A stretch of DNA of 64,000 bases from Planosporangium spinosum (GTDB lineage Bacteria; Actinomycetota; Actinomycetes; Mycobacteriales; Micromonosporaceae), in NCBI RefSeq assembly GCF_049999945.1, contig NZ_JBLYUB010000007.1, forward strand, positions 235,120 to 299,119, given 5' to 3'. Below are positions 1-10,800 of this stretch, piece by piece. The position numbers and the translations under genes were made by a program. Numbering within the stretch: the stretch's first letter is position 1; every line of letters starts with the position of its first letter. Under the pieces are notes generated by a model. The model was not told the DNA's origin. It ran no database searches and worked only from the letters and a program-made list of their open reading frames with translations.

Positions 1-917
1 GCGGCGTGCAGCACGCGCTCGACCTGGTCCTACGGCTGCTCGTCGCGCCCGGCCAACGGGTCCTGCTGGAGATGCCGACGTACCCCAACGCCCTCACCGC
101 GATCCTCGCCAGCCGAGCCCGCGTCGTCGGGTACGCGCTCGGCGACGCCGGCTGGGACGGCGAGCTGCTGCTCAGCACGGTGCGGGAGGCCCGGGCGCGG
201 CTGGCGTACCTGATCCCGGACTACCACAACCCGACCGGTCACCTCATGGACACCGCGCTGCGGGAGCGGCTGCCCGCCGCGGCGCACGCCGTCGGTACCG
301 ACGTGGTCGTCGACGAGACGTTCACCGAGGTGCGACTGGACGGGCCGGAGCTGCCCCCGGCCCTGGCGACGTTCGACCGTGCGGCCCGGGTGCTCACCAT
401 CGGCGGCATGAGCAAGCCGTACTGGGGTGGCCTGCGCATCGGCTGGATCCGTGCGGCCACCTCGGTCGTCGCCCGGCTGGCGGTCGCCCGGGTCGCGGTC
501 GACATGTCCTCGCCGGTGCTCGACCAGTTGGTCGCCGCGCACCTGATGTCCCACCGGGAGCGGGTCGTCGCGGCGCGGCGGGAGCAGCTCACCGCCCGCC
601 GGGACACGCTCGTCGCGGCGCTGCGCGCCCACCTGCCCGAATGGCGGTTCGTTGTGCCGCACGGCGGCATGAGCCTGTGGGTCGAGCTGGACGCGCCGGT
701 CGCCAGCGCGCTCGCCCGCGCCGTGGAGGAGCTGGGTGTACGGGTCGCGCCGGGGCCCCGCTTCGGTGCCGACGGGACGATGGAACGCTTCCTGCGGCTG
801 CCGTACACGCTGCCGGAGGCCGACCTGGTCGAGGCCGTACGGCGGCTGGCGCAGGCCCGGGAGAGCCTCGACCGGGCGCCGGTACGCCCGCTGCGGCCAC
901 CCGCGATCGTGGCCTGA
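1..917 (+). CDS. MocR-type PLP-dependent aminotransferase domain (5' end cut by window)
   Basis: The reading frame is open to the left edge, so only the C-terminal ~305 residues are seen. They form a fold-type I aminotransferase domain: YLIPDYHNPTG (the PxxxNPTG substrate-binding motif), VVVDETFTEV (the Asp of a VxDE motif that contacts PLP) and GGMSKPYWGGLRIGW, whose Lys is the expected PLP Schiff-base residue. This arrangement is typical of MocR/GntR-family regulators, in which an N-terminal winged helix precedes an aminotransferase-like domain. That N-terminal half would lie outside the window, so a free aminotransferase cannot be excluded. The first GTG at position 6 is internal and is not the start. 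Confidence 0.8.
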   Translation, partial: GVQHALDLVLRLLVAPGQRVLLEMPTYPNALTAILASRARVVGYALGDAGWDGELLLSTVREARARLAYLIPDYHNPTGHLMDTALRERLPAAAHAVGTDVVVDETFTEVRLDGPELPPALATFDRAARVLTIGGMSKPYWGGLRIGWIRAATSVVARLAVARVAVDMSSPVLDQLVAAHLMSHRERVVAARREQLTARRDTLVAALRAHLPEWRFVVPHGGMSLWVELDAPVASALARAVEELGVRVAPGPRFGADGTMERFLRLPYTLPEADLVEAVRRLAQARESLDRAPVRPLRPPAIVA

Positions 918-946
918 GGGGCGGTCGGCGAGCGCGGGTGGACTGC

Positions 947-988
947 GGCCGCCGGTCACCGGCCGCCGGTCACCTGCCGCCGGTCACC
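947..988. repeat. Three tandem copies of a 14-bp repeat
   Basis: The unit GGCCGCCGGTCACC occurs at 947-960 and 961-974, with a one-base variant at 975-988. The array lies in the gap between the aminotransferase stop and the convergent small membrane protein and runs over the last codons of the latter. It looks like local slippage; no function is evident. Confidence 0.7.
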
Positions 989-1226
989 GGCTGGCGGCGC
1001 CGGCGGTGCGACTCGTGAGGTAGAGCGGCAGGAAGACGACGAACAGGACCAGGCAGCCGAGCAGCCACGCGACGGGCGTGCCGACCTCGAAGGAGCCGGC
1101 CGAGAAGACGACCGGGCGGCCGCGGTCTGCCCGCGCCTTCGCGTCCAGGTAGACCCAGGCGTCGATCGTGGCGATGACGAGCATGAAGAGGAGCGGCGCC
1201 AGCGCGCCACCCGATGTCCCTGACAT
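984..1226 (-). CDS. Small two-helix membrane protein of unknown function
   Basis: Eighty residues starting with MSGTSGGALAPLL. Two hydrophobic segments are visible: residues ~8-25 (LAPLLFMLVIATIDAWVYL) and ~51-71 (PVAWLLGCLVLFVVFLPLYL), joined by a basic loop (DAKARADRGRP). I chose the ATG at 1226 because the longer upstream extension is low-complexity and overlaps the terminator-like hairpin of the preceding gene. No family is recognised. It lies downstream of and co-directional with the acyl-CoA synthetase, but a strong hairpin separates them, so it is probably transcribed separately. Confidence 0.55.
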   Translation of the reverse strand: MSGTSGGALAPLLFMLVIATIDAWVYLDAKARADRGRPVVFSAGSFEVGTPVAWLLGCLVLFVVFLPLYLTSRTAGAASR

Positions 1227-1322
1227 GTCAGCCCACGCCCCTTCTGCCGATCCGGTCGTCGCGCCGGTCGACGGCCCACCACCGCCATCGATGGTAGTGG
1301 TGCGGCCCGTCACCGGTGACAG

Positions 1323-1354
1323 ACCGGGGCGCGGCGATCGTGCCGCGCCCCGGT
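1323..1354 (-). terminator. Strong hairpin after the acyl-CoA synthetase gene
   Basis: A perfect 13-bp inverted repeat (ACCGGGGCGCGGC, loop GATCGT, GCCGCGCCCCGGT) starts 10 bases beyond the stop codon of the leftward acyl-CoA synthetase gene. There is no U-tract, which is usual for intrinsic terminators in high-GC actinobacteria. Confidence 0.65.
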
Positions 1355-1363
1355 CCGGCCGGG

Positions 1364-3205
<1,842 letters not shown>

Positions 3206-3358
3206 GGGGGTGTGCGCGTGATGGGGGTCACGGCCGGTGTTACCGAAGAGTAAGTTGAAACGACCTGTTCGGGCTAGTGGTGGCTGCGATCTGTAGACCG
3301 AACCGTGCTCTCCCGGCGGCCGCCCCACGGGTCGGACCGTGCTCTCCCACCGCCCGAC

Positions 3359-3463
3359 CTACCGGCCGAACCGTGCCTCCTACCGGCCGAACCGTGCCTC
3401 CTACCGGCCGAACCGTGCCTCCTACCGGCCGAACCGTGCCTCCTACCCGCCGAACCGTGCCTC
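3359..3463. repeat. Five tandem 21-bp repeats at the 3' end of a gene
   Basis: The unit CTACCGGCCGAACCGTGCCTC is repeated at 3359, 3380, 3401, 3422 and 3443 (the last with one change), with a degenerate copy to the left. The period is seven codons. The fifth unit covers the last codons and stop of the TIGR03085-like gene, so the array looks like expansion of that gene's 3' end into the intergenic space. It is not CRISPR-like because the units are contiguous with no spacers. Confidence 0.85.
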
Positions 3464-4075
3464 GCGTAGCCGGTCGGCGAGGTCGTCGGGGCCGTTGACG
3501 GTCACCCGGGCGGCGCGCTGGCGGCCGAAGAAGAACAGCAGCAGTTCGCCGGGGTCGCCGCTGACCGTCGCCGCGGGCTGGCCCTCGCCGGCGGTGACCG
3601 CGCCGTGGCCGGGCGCCTCCACCCGTACCGTCGCGCCGACCCGGCGCAGGCCCAGCCGGGCGAGCGTGGACGCCCGCCGCCACAGCGCGGCGGCCAGCCC
3701 GGCGTCGAGCGGCCGCGGCTGCCAGTCCGGCCCGGCGCGCCGGACGTCCTCGGTGTGGATGAAGAATTCGACGGTGTTGGCGGCCTCGTCGAGGGCGGGC
3801 AGGGTGAGCGGGCTCCAGGCGGGAGGATGCCGCACGAGGTCCACCAGGTCGGGGAAGTCGTGACCGTCGCGGTAGCCGCGCTGCACCCGGGCGGTCCAGC
3901 CGCTGAGCGGCTTGAGGAGCACTCCCGGCACCGCGTCCGGACGCCGGTCGCGGATCACGACGTGGGCCGCCAGGTCGCGGGCGGTCCAGCCGGCGCACAG
4001 CGTCGGGGCGTCCGGGCCGGCGGCGAGCAGGGCGTCGGCGAGGGCGGCGCGCTCGGCGCGGGCGTATCGGGTCAC
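3443..4075 (-). CDS. TIGR03085-family metal-binding protein (mycothiol-dependent/DinB-like fold)
   Basis: A 210-residue protein whose N-terminal half resembles the mycothiol-dependent maleylpyruvate isomerase N-terminal domain: RAERAALADALLAAGPDAPT then LCAGWTARDLAAHVVIRD, whose His is a likely metal ligand. The segment NTVEFFIHTEDVRRA supplies the other conserved Glu/His positions. This matches the actinobacterial TIGR03085 family, of unknown substrate. The 3' end is formed by a 21-bp tandem repeat, so the extreme C-terminus (REARFGG) may be recent. The gene is divergent from the ABC exporter operon. Confidence 0.75.
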   Translation of the reverse strand: MTRYARAERAALADALLAAGPDAPTLCAGWTARDLAAHVVIRDRRPDAVPGVLLKPLSGWTARVQRGYRDGHDFPDLVDLVRHPPAWSPLTLPALDEAANTVEFFIHTEDVRRAGPDWQPRPLDAGLAAALWRRASTLARLGLRRVGATVRVEAPGHGAVTAGEGQPAATVSGDPGELLLFFFGRQRAARVTVNGPDDLADRLREARFGG

Positions 4076-4203
4076 CGGTCCATCCTATTTGTACCGTGGG
4101 TCGTGGTCGTCGTGTGACGGCCGACACATCGGGCGCCCCGGTGGGTGGCGCCGTTCTCTGGTAAGGATGGACACCGCAATGACGACTTACCTGGGGAGTG
4201 ATC

Positions 4204-6012
4204 TTGGACGGCGACCGCGTACTCGGCAAGGGACTTCGGGTACTCGGTCACAGCATCCGTGAGCAGCCCCGGCTGTTCGCGATCGGTGTCGGCGGCAGCA
4301 TCGTGTTCAGCCTGCTGATCATCGCCGGGGCGTACGTCATCGGTGGCGTGGTCGGTCGGGTGGTGGTACCGGCGATCGACCAGGCGCACACCTCAGCCGC
4401 GGCGCTGGCCGCCGGCGGTGGGGTGATCTTCGCGGTCAGCGCGGGCCGGGTGGCGGGCCTGTTCGGCCGGCGCCTGGGCGCCGGTGCGATGCAGTTCCGC
4501 CTGCAGGCCACGTACCGCCGCCGGGTCACCCGCCGCTACCTCGAGCTGCCCCTGGCCTGGCACCACCGGCACGCCACCGGAACCCTGCTGTCCAACGCGA
4601 ACGCCGACGTCGAGGCGGCCTTCTACCCGATCGCGCCGCTGCCGTTCGCGGTCGGCACGGTCGTCATGCTGGTCGCCGCCGTCGCATCGCTGTTCGGAAC
4701 CGACTGGGTCCTCGCGCTGGTCGGCGTCGGCGTCTTCGTCGCCCTGCTGATACTCAACATCGGGTACTCGCGGCTCATCTCGCCGCGGGTGTCGGCGGCT
4801 CAGCGGCTGCGCGCCGAGGTCTCCGCCGTCGCACACGAGAGCTTCGACGGCGCGCTCGTGGTCAAGACGATGGGGCGGGAGGCCGACGAGGCGCGGCGGT
4901 TCGCGGCCAAGGCCGATGAGCTGCGCGACGCGCTGATCCGGGTGGGCCGGGTGCGCGGCCTGTTCGACCCGGTACTCGACGCGCTGCCGAGCTTCGGCAC
5001 CCTGGTCGTCCTCGTCGCCGGCGCCTGGCGGCTGCGCCAGGGTGCGGTCACCGTCGCCGACCTCGTCAGTGTGGCGTTCCTGTTCACGGTGCTGGCGTTC
5101 CCGGTACGGGCGATCGGCTGGGTGCTCGCCGAGCTGCCGCGCAGCGCGGTCGGCTGGGACCGGGTGCAGCGCGTGCTCACGGCCGGCGGTGACGTGGCGT
5201 ACGGCGACGCCGCACCGCCGGCGGACGGCAAGCCCGCCAGCCTGCGCTTCGCACACGTCGACTTCCGTTATCTTGAGGGGCCGCCGGTCCTGCGCGACGT
5301 GACGTTCGAGGTGCCGCCGGGGCGCACCGTCGCCCTCGTCGGCCCCACCGGCTCGGGCAAGTCCACCATCGCCTCGCTCGCCGCCCGGCTGGTCGACCCG
5401 ACCGCCGGGGTGGTCGAGCTGGACGGCGTCGACGTGTCCACCCTGACGCACGACGCGCTGGCCGCCGCCGTGGCGCTGGTGCCCCAGGTGCCGTTCGTGT
5501 TCGACGACACCGTCCGGGGCAACATCACCCTCGACCGGGAGGGCGTCGACGACGACGCCGCGTGGCGGGCCCTGCGGACCGCCCAGGCCGACGCGTTCGT
5601 CGCGGCCCTGCCGGACGGCCTCGACACCACGGTCGGCGAACGGGGCACGTCACTGTCGGGCGGCCAGCGCCAGCGGCTGACCCTCGCGCGGGCGCTCGCG
5701 GGCGGGCCCCGGCTGCTCGTCCTCGACGACGCGACCAGCGCGGTGGACCCCCGGGTGGAGGCGGCCATCCTGGCGTCCCTGCGCGCGGCCGGCGCCGGTG
5801 CCTCCGTCCTGGTCGTCGCCTACCGCCGGGCCACCATCGCGCTCGCCGACGAGGTGGTCTACGTCGAGCACGGCCGGGTCGTCGCCCACGGCACCCACGC
5901 CGAGCTGCTGGCCACCGTCCCCGGGTACGCCGACCTGGTCACCGCGTACGAGCGGGCCGACGCCGAACGGGAGCGCGAGAAGACGTACGACGAGCAGGAG
6001 GTTTCCGCGTGA
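4204..6012 (+). CDS. ABC exporter half-transporter with degenerate ATP site (subunit 1)
   Basis: About 602 residues: an N-terminal six-helix ABC transmembrane domain (to ~residue 320) followed by a nucleotide-binding domain. Walker A is GPTGSGKST and the signature SLSGGQRQRLTLARAL is intact. The Walker B region reads LLVLDDATSAVD, with Asp where the catalytic Glu normally sits. The switch His is replaced (VVAYRRAT instead of AHR). This is the pattern of the 'degenerate' subunit in heterodimeric type IV ABC exporters. The TTG at 4204 is preferred over GTG 4198 because GGGGAG lies five bases upstream of it. The stop overlaps the next gene's start, implying coupled synthesis of the two halves. 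The substrate cannot be inferred. Confidence 0.85.
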   Translation: MDGDRVLGKGLRVLGHSIREQPRLFAIGVGGSIVFSLLIIAGAYVIGGVVGRVVVPAIDQAHTSAAALAAGGGVIFAVSAGRVAGLFGRRLGAGAMQFRLQATYRRRVTRRYLELPLAWHHRHATGTLLSNANADVEAAFYPIAPLPFAVGTVVMLVAAVASLFGTDWVLALVGVGVFVALLILNIGYSRLISPRVSAAQRLRAEVSAVAHESFDGALVVKTMGREADEARRFAAKADELRDALIRVGRVRGLFDPVLDALPSFGTLVVLVAGAWRLRQGAVTVADLVSVAFLFTVLAFPVRAIGWVLAELPRSAVGWDRVQRVLTAGGDVAYGDAAPPADGKPASLRFAHVDFRYLEGPPVLRDVTFEVPPGRTVALVGPTGSGKSTIASLAARLVDPTAGVVELDGVDVSTLTHDALAAAVALVPQVPFVFDDTVRGNITLDREGVDDDAAWRALRTAQADAFVAALPDGLDTTVGERGTSLSGGQRQRLTLARALAGGPRLLVLDDATSAVDPRVEAAILASLRAAGAGASVLVVAYRRATIALADEVVYVEHGRVVAHGTHAELLATVPGYADLVTAYERADAEREREKTYDEQEVSA

Positions 6013-7805
6013 CCACGGCGACGACCGACGCGTCGACGGCTACCGGGGCGTCGACCTGGGCCACGCTGCGCCGGGGCCTGACCATGTCGCCGGAGTTGCG
6101 TACCGGCCTCGCCGGCACGGTCGGCCTGGCCGTCCTCGCCACGGCCGGGCGGGTCGCCGTACCGATCGCCGTCCAGCAGGGCATCGACCACGGCCTGCGG
6201 GCACCGGGCGGACCGGACCTCGGTGTGGTGACGACCGTCGCGGGCGTTGCCGCCGCCGCGCTGGTCCTGACGATGATCAGCGCGTACCTGATGAACGTGC
6301 GCCTCTACACGGTCAGCGAGACCGCGCTGGCCAGCATCCGGACCCGTACCTTCCGCCACATCCACGACCTGTCGATGCTGCACCAGCAGAGCGAGCGGCG
6401 GGGCTCGCTGGTGTCGCGGGTGACCGGCGACGTCGACCAGATGAGCCAGTTCCTCCAGTACGGTGGGGTCACCCTGCTGGTCAGCGTGGGCCAGGTCACC
6501 GTCACGACGGTGGTCATGGCGCTGTACTCCTGGCAGCTCACCCTGGTCGTGTACGCCGCCTTCGCCCCGGTCGTGTTCGTCATCCGGCACTTCCAGCGGC
6601 GGCTGACCGTCGCGTACGGCGTGGTGCGCGGCCACGTCGGCACGATGCTCGCCGCCATCTCCGAGAGCGTCGTCGGGGCGGGAGTGATCCGGGCGTACGG
6701 GGTGCGCCGGCGTACCGAGGCCCGGCTCGACGCGGCGATCGAGGCCAACCGGTCCGCCCAGTTCACCGCGCTGCGCACCAGCGTCACCGGCTTCACCGCC
6801 GGGGAGTGGGCGTCCGGGGTGGCCACGGCGGCGGTGGTGGTCGTCGGCGTCCTGCTCGGCGTGGACGGGCAGCTCAGTGTGGGCCGGCTGACCGCGTTCC
6901 TGTTCCTGGTCACGCTGTTCGTCCAGCCGGTGCAGATCGCCACCGAGGTGCTCAACGAGGCGCAGAACGCGCTCGCCGGCTGGCGGCGGGTCCTCGACGT
7001 GCTCGACCAGCAGCCCGACGTCGCCGACCCCGGCGACGTCGGCCGTGACCTGCCGCCCGGCCCGATCGACGTCCGGTTCTCCCACGTCCACTTCGCCTAC
7101 CCCCAGGGCCCGGAGGTGCTGACCGACGTGGACCTCGCGATCCCGGCGCAGACCCGGGTCGCGGTGGTCGGGGAGACCGGCAGCGGCAAGACCACCTTCG
7201 CCAAGCTGCTGACCCGGCTGATGGACCCCACCCGGGGCGCCGTGCTGCTGTCCGGCGTACCGCTGACCGACGTGCGGTTCGCGTCGCTGCGCCGCCGGGT
7301 CGTGATGGTGCCGCAGGACGGGTTCCTGTTCGACGCGACCGTCGCGGCGAACGTGCGTTTCGCCCGACCCGAGGCGACCGACGAGGACCTGTACCTCGCC
7401 TTCACCGAGCTCGGCCTCGCCGACTGGGTGGACGGGCTGCCCGAGGGCCTCGCCACCCCGGTCGGGGAACGCGGCGAGGCGCTGTCGGTCGGCGAGCGCC
7501 AGCTCGTCGCGCTGGCCCGCGCGTACCTGGCCGACCCCGACCTGCTGGTACTCGACGAGGCGACCAGCGCCGTCGACCCGGCCACCGAGGTGCGGCTCCA
7601 GCGCACCCTCGACGCGGTCACCCGTGGGCGTACCACGATCGTGATCGCGCACCGGTTGTCGACCTCGCAGGCCGCCGACGAGGTGATCGTCGTCGACGCC
7701 GGCCGGGTCGTCCAGCGTGGCCCGCACGACGACCTGGTCCGTGACCCCGGCTCGGTGTACGGGCGGCTGTACGCGTCCTGGCTGGAGCAGACCCGGGCGG
7801 CCTGA
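6009..7805 (+). CDS. ABC exporter half-transporter with catalytic ATP site (subunit 2)
   Basis: A 598-residue partner of the upstream gene, starting at GTG 6009 inside a GTGA overlap. The transmembrane domain spans ~residues 30-320. The nucleotide-binding domain has Walker A GETGSGKTT, Walker B LLVLDEATSAVD with the catalytic Glu, and an intact switch His (IVIAHRLST). Its signature is altered (ALSVGERQ instead of LSGGQ). In heterodimers the catalytic site combines this subunit's Walker motifs with the intact LSGGQ of subunit 1. The degenerate site combines the reverse. The two genes therefore complement each other as in TmrAB-like exporters. Substrate unknown. Confidence 0.88.
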   Translation: MTTATTDASTATGASTWATLRRGLTMSPELRTGLAGTVGLAVLATAGRVAVPIAVQQGIDHGLRAPGGPDLGVVTTVAGVAAAALVLTMISAYLMNVRLYTVSETALASIRTRTFRHIHDLSMLHQQSERRGSLVSRVTGDVDQMSQFLQYGGVTLLVSVGQVTVTTVVMALYSWQLTLVVYAAFAPVVFVIRHFQRRLTVAYGVVRGHVGTMLAAISESVVGAGVIRAYGVRRRTEARLDAAIEANRSAQFTALRTSVTGFTAGEWASGVATAAVVVVGVLLGVDGQLSVGRLTAFLFLVTLFVQPVQIATEVLNEAQNALAGWRRVLDVLDQQPDVADPGDVGRDLPPGPIDVRFSHVHFAYPQGPEVLTDVDLAIPAQTRVAVVGETGSGKTTFAKLLTRLMDPTRGAVLLSGVPLTDVRFASLRRRVVMVPQDGFLFDATVAANVRFARPEATDEDLYLAFTELGLADWVDGLPEGLATPVGERGEALSVGERQLVALARAYLADPDLLVLDEATSAVDPATEVRLQRTLDAVTRGRTTIVIAHRLSTSQAADEVIVVDAGRVVQRGPHDDLVRDPGSVYGRLYASWLEQTRAA

Positions 7806-7959
7806 TCCGTACCGGGTGGGGCCGGGCCCCTCCGGCCGGGTGGGTCGACCGGTCGGAGGGTCAGGCCGGTCGGGCGGGTGGCCTAACCCGGGCAGGCGAT
7901 ATCCCGACGGCCGCGGGCGAAGCCGCGCCGAACTTGCGGGAAAGGTGCACGCTGGGGAC

Positions 7960-8463
7960 ATGTCGTCCCGATACGTGTACAGCGACCTGCCGGCGGGGTA
8001 CGACGCGGATCACCCCACCGACGTCGAGCCGGCCATCCGCCGCCGCTCCGCGCCGCCGTCGGTACACGCGGTCGCGGTCATCGGGTACCTCGCCGGGCTC
8101 GCGCTGGTCGCGGCCGGAGCCGGGGCCTGGGCGGCTGTCCTTGGCGACGGTCAGGTTCCCGACCTGTTCCAGTTCGGCGAGCTCACCGTGGACCTGCGGG
8201 CGATGGGGCTCACGGCCGGAGCGGTGTCCGTGTTCGTCGGGCTGTTCGTCCTCGCGCTCGCGCGCAAGTTGCAGCGCGGCCGGCAGTGGGTGCGGGTCGC
8301 GGTCGTCGGGCTGTCCGCCGTCAGTATCGCCGTCACGCTGTACGACGGTCTCCTCGGGCAGGCCCGCGCCAACGTGCTCGTCGGCCTGGTCCTCCCGGTC
8401 GTGTGCGTGGTGCTGCTCAACCTGCCGGCCGCCCGGTCCTGGTTCCGCGACCGCACCTACTAG
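7960..8463 (+). CDS. Four-helix membrane protein of unknown function
   Basis: A 167-residue protein starting MSSRYVYSDLPAGYD after a GGGGA sequence. The first ~36 residues are polar and cytoplasmic in character. Four hydrophobic segments follow at ~37-60, ~80-98, ~107-123 and ~131-150. No enzyme motif is visible. Similar small DUF-type membrane proteins are common in actinobacteria. It is transcribed towards the TetR gene, with which it converges 15 bases away. Confidence 0.6.
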   Translation: MSSRYVYSDLPAGYDADHPTDVEPAIRRRSAPPSVHAVAVIGYLAGLALVAAGAGAWAAVLGDGQVPDLFQFGELTVDLRAMGLTAGAVSVFVGLFVLALARKLQRGRQWVRVAVVGLSAVSIAVTLYDGLLGQARANVLVGLVLPVVCVVLLNLPAARSWFRDRTY

Positions 8464-8478
8464 GTTCGGCGACCGCCG

Positions 8479-9081
8479 CTACTGGTCGAGTCCGTCCAGG
8501 GGGCCGGCGAGGTAGCGCTGGATCGTCGGCGCGATGTTCGCGACCAGCGTCTCGCGGGGCGCGCTCGCGATGGGTTCGACCTTGACGATGTAGCGGGCCA
8601 TGATCAGACCCATCAGCTGCGACGCGACCAGGGTCGCCCGCAGCGGCCCCTCCTTCGGGTCGAGGTGGAGGCCGCCGACGACCCGGCGCAGGATCTGGCT
8701 GGTGATGAACTCGCGCAGCATCCGCGCCGACCAGTCGTGGCTGACCGCGCTGCGGACCAGCGCCGCCGCGGGGGCGCCGGCGGGGGAGTCCCAGACGGTC
8801 AGGAACATCCGGACCAGGCGCTCGCCGACCCCGTCCAGGCCACCGGCGATGACCTCCTCGATTGCCCGGGCCGGGTCGATCGGCGCCTCCATCGCGGCCA
8901 GGAACAGCTGCTCCTTGGCTCCGAAGTAGTGGTGGACCAGCGCCGGGTCGACCCCGGCGCTGGTCGCGATCTGTCGGATGGACGCCTTGTCGTACCCGCG
9001 CTCGGCGAACGCCTGCCGGGCGGCCGTGAGGATCGCCTCGCGGGTGTCGGAGTTGCCGGGGCGTCGTCCGGTGCGGGGCAT
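8479..9081 (-). CDS. TetR-family transcriptional repressor
   Basis: A 200-residue protein. The N-terminal TetR helix-turn-helix is clear (residues ~10-55: ILTAARQAFAERGYDKASI, RQIATSAGVDPALVHHYF, GAKEQLFLAAM). The C-terminal ligand domain is of the TetR_C_33/AcrR-like helical type. It lies 25 bases downstream of, and co-directional with, an ABC-2 exporter pair. Control of that exporter, and of itself within the same transcript, is therefore likely. Confidence 0.88.
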   Translation of the reverse strand: MPRTGRRPGNSDTREAILTAARQAFAERGYDKASIRQIATSAGVDPALVHHYFGAKEQLFLAAMEAPIDPARAIEEVIAGGLDGVGERLVRMFLTVWDSPAGAPAAALVRSAVSHDWSARMLREFITSQILRRVVGGLHLDPKEGPLRATLVASQLMGLIMARYIVKVEPIASAPRETLVANIAPTIQRYLAGPLDGLDQ

Positions 9082-9106
9082 GCCTCTCCTACGTCACTGA
9101 CCGTGC

Positions 9107-9844
9107 CTACGTGGTGCGCCGGCGCAGCGTCGCCGCACCGAGCAGCAGCGCGACCACGATGCATCCCACCACGACCGCCACGTCCCGCCACATCGTGGTG
9201 GTCGGGTCGGCGTGGTGGCCGACCTCGACGAGCGCGTCGACCGCGTACGTCATCGGCATCACGTTACTGATCTTCTCCAGCCAGCCTGCCATCTCACCGC
9301 GCGGCCAGACCAGTCCGCACAGCAGCATCTGCGGCAGGATGAACGCCGGCATGAACTGCACCGCCTGGAACTCACTCTGCGCGAACGCGCTCACCAGCAG
9401 GCCGATCGCCATGCCGAGGACGGCGTTGCCGATGGCGAGCCCGGCGACGGTCCAGGCGCTGCCGGCCGTGTGCAGGCCCAGCAACGCGTAGGCCAGGCCG
9501 GCGGCCACGGCCGCCTGCACCGCGGCGGCGAGGGCGAACGCCAGGCCGTACCCGAAGAGCAGGTCGAGCTTGTGTACCGGCGTGGTGAGCAGGCGTTCGA
9601 GCGTGCCGGTGGTCCGCTCCCGCAGCATGGCGACGCTGGTGACCAGGAACATCGCTATGAACGGGAAGACGCCGAGCATGATGACGCCGATCCGGTCGAA
9701 GATGGCCGGCTGGGAGTCGAAGACGTAGCGCATCAGGGTCAGCAGCAACGTCGGTACGACCAGCAGCAGCGCGATCGTGCGCGGGTCGTGGCGCAGCTGG
9801 CGCAGGATGCGCGCGGTGGTGTGCAGGGTGATCCGCGGTGACAT
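9107..9844 (-). CDS. ABC-2 type transporter permease
   Basis: A 245-residue integral membrane protein with six hydrophobic segments, beginning MSPRITLHTTARILRQLRHDPR. It has the ABC-2 family features of a cytoplasmic N-terminal helix, RERTTGTLERLLTTPV after the second helix, and QFMPAFILPQMLLCGLVWP in the periphery of the fifth. The start ATG at 9844 shares its A with the upstream ATPase stop (TGATG), so translation is coupled. With the ATPase and the TetR gene it forms a drug- or lipid-export cassette of the DrrAB/NodIJ type. Substrate unknown. Confidence 0.85.
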   Translation of the reverse strand: MSPRITLHTTARILRQLRHDPRTIALLLVVPTLLLTLMRYVFDSQPAIFDRIGVIMLGVFPFIAMFLVTSVAMLRERTTGTLERLLTTPVHKLDLLFGYGLAFALAAAVQAAVAAGLAYALLGLHTAGSAWTVAGLAIGNAVLGMAIGLLVSAFAQSEFQAVQFMPAFILPQMLLCGLVWPRGEMAGWLEKISNVMPMTYAVDALVEVGHHADPTTTMWRDVAVVVGCIVVALLLGAATLRRRTT

Positions 9845-10569
9845 CACGCCACCTCCGCCTTCTGCTGGGCCAGTACCAGCCGCAGGAACGCCTCTTCCAG
9901 GTCGTCGGTGCCGGTGGCGGCGCGTACCGCGGCCGGCGTGTCGTCGGCGACGACACGCCCGTCGCGGACCAGGAGGAGCCGGTCGCACCGACCCGCCTCG
10001 TCCATTACGTGGCTGGACACCAGCAGCGTCGTGCCGGCCCGGGCGAGCGCGTGGAACTGCTGCCACAGGTCGTTGCGGAGCACCGGGTCCTGGCCGACGG
10101 TCGGCTCGTCGAGCACCAGCAGGTCGGGGTTGGACACCAGCGCGCAGGCCAGCGAGGCGCGGGCCCGTTGGCCGCCGGAGAGGGTGCCGACCAGCTGGCC
10201 GGCGGCCGGGCGCAGGCCGACGTCGGCGACCGCCCGGTCGGCCGCGTCGGCACCGAGGCCGTAGAGGGCGGCGAAGTACCGGGCGTTCTCGCGGACGGTG
10301 AGGTCGGCGTAGACGCTCGGCGCCTGGGTCAGGTAGCCGATCTTGTCGCGCAGCGCCGGGGCACCGGCCGGCTGGCCGAGCACGGTCACCCGGCCCGACC
10401 TGATCTTCTGCACTCCGACGACGCAGCGCATCAGGGTGGTCTTGCCGCTGCCGCTGGGGCCCAGCAGGCCGGTGACGCTGCCGCGCGGGATGGCGCAGCT
10501 CACGCCGTGCAGGACCGGGCGCCCGCCGCGGACGACGACGAGGTCGTCGATCGTGATGGCGTTCTCCAT
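9844..10569 (-). CDS. ABC-2 type transporter ATP-binding protein
   Basis: A 241-residue ATPase: Walker A GPSGSGKTT (residues ~38-46), signature TLSGGQRARASLACALV, Walker B DLLVLDEPTVGQDP, switch His in LLVSSHVMDEAGRCD. The tail DDLEEAFLRLVLAQQ is the usual DrrA-like C-terminus. The ATG at 10569 (MENAITIDDLVVVRGG) is chosen over an upstream start because the ABC domain begins there. It is the first gene of the exporter-TetR operon. The AT-richer bases 10570-10632 upstream are the likely promoter/operator. Confidence 0.88.
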   Translation of the reverse strand: MENAITIDDLVVVRGGRPVLHGVSCAIPRGSVTGLLGPSGSGKTTLMRCVVGVQKIRSGRVTVLGQPAGAPALRDKIGYLTQAPSVYADLTVRENARYFAALYGLGADAADRAVADVGLRPAAGQLVGTLSGGQRARASLACALVSNPDLLVLDEPTVGQDPVLRNDLWQQFHALARAGTTLLVSSHVMDEAGRCDRLLLVRDGRVVADDTPAAVRAATGTDDLEEAFLRLVLAQQKAEVA

Positions 10570-10800
10570 CGTGGTCTCCGAAAAGTCATCGAATGTTGAA
10601 ATCACGGTAGGTGAATTCCTGCGACCGGGCAAGCACCCCGTGGTCGTCCACCGTTTCCCGTGGTCATGAGGACTTCGTGGGGTCCTGGCCCCGCAATCCC
10701 TTCAGGATCATGGGGAAGAGGTGCCGGGGGCCGGCCGAGCCCTGTGGGCCAGCCGGGGCCGCCCCCGGCACCCCGTGCGGGTGAGGGAGAATCGAGCACT

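Noticed and set aside
3359..3463. CRISPR-like short repeats
   Set aside because: The 21-bp units are directly contiguous with no spacers and extend a coding frame.
10570..10632. TetR operator
   Set aside because: The region is AT-richer and likely holds the promoter, but no convincing palindrome could be defined.
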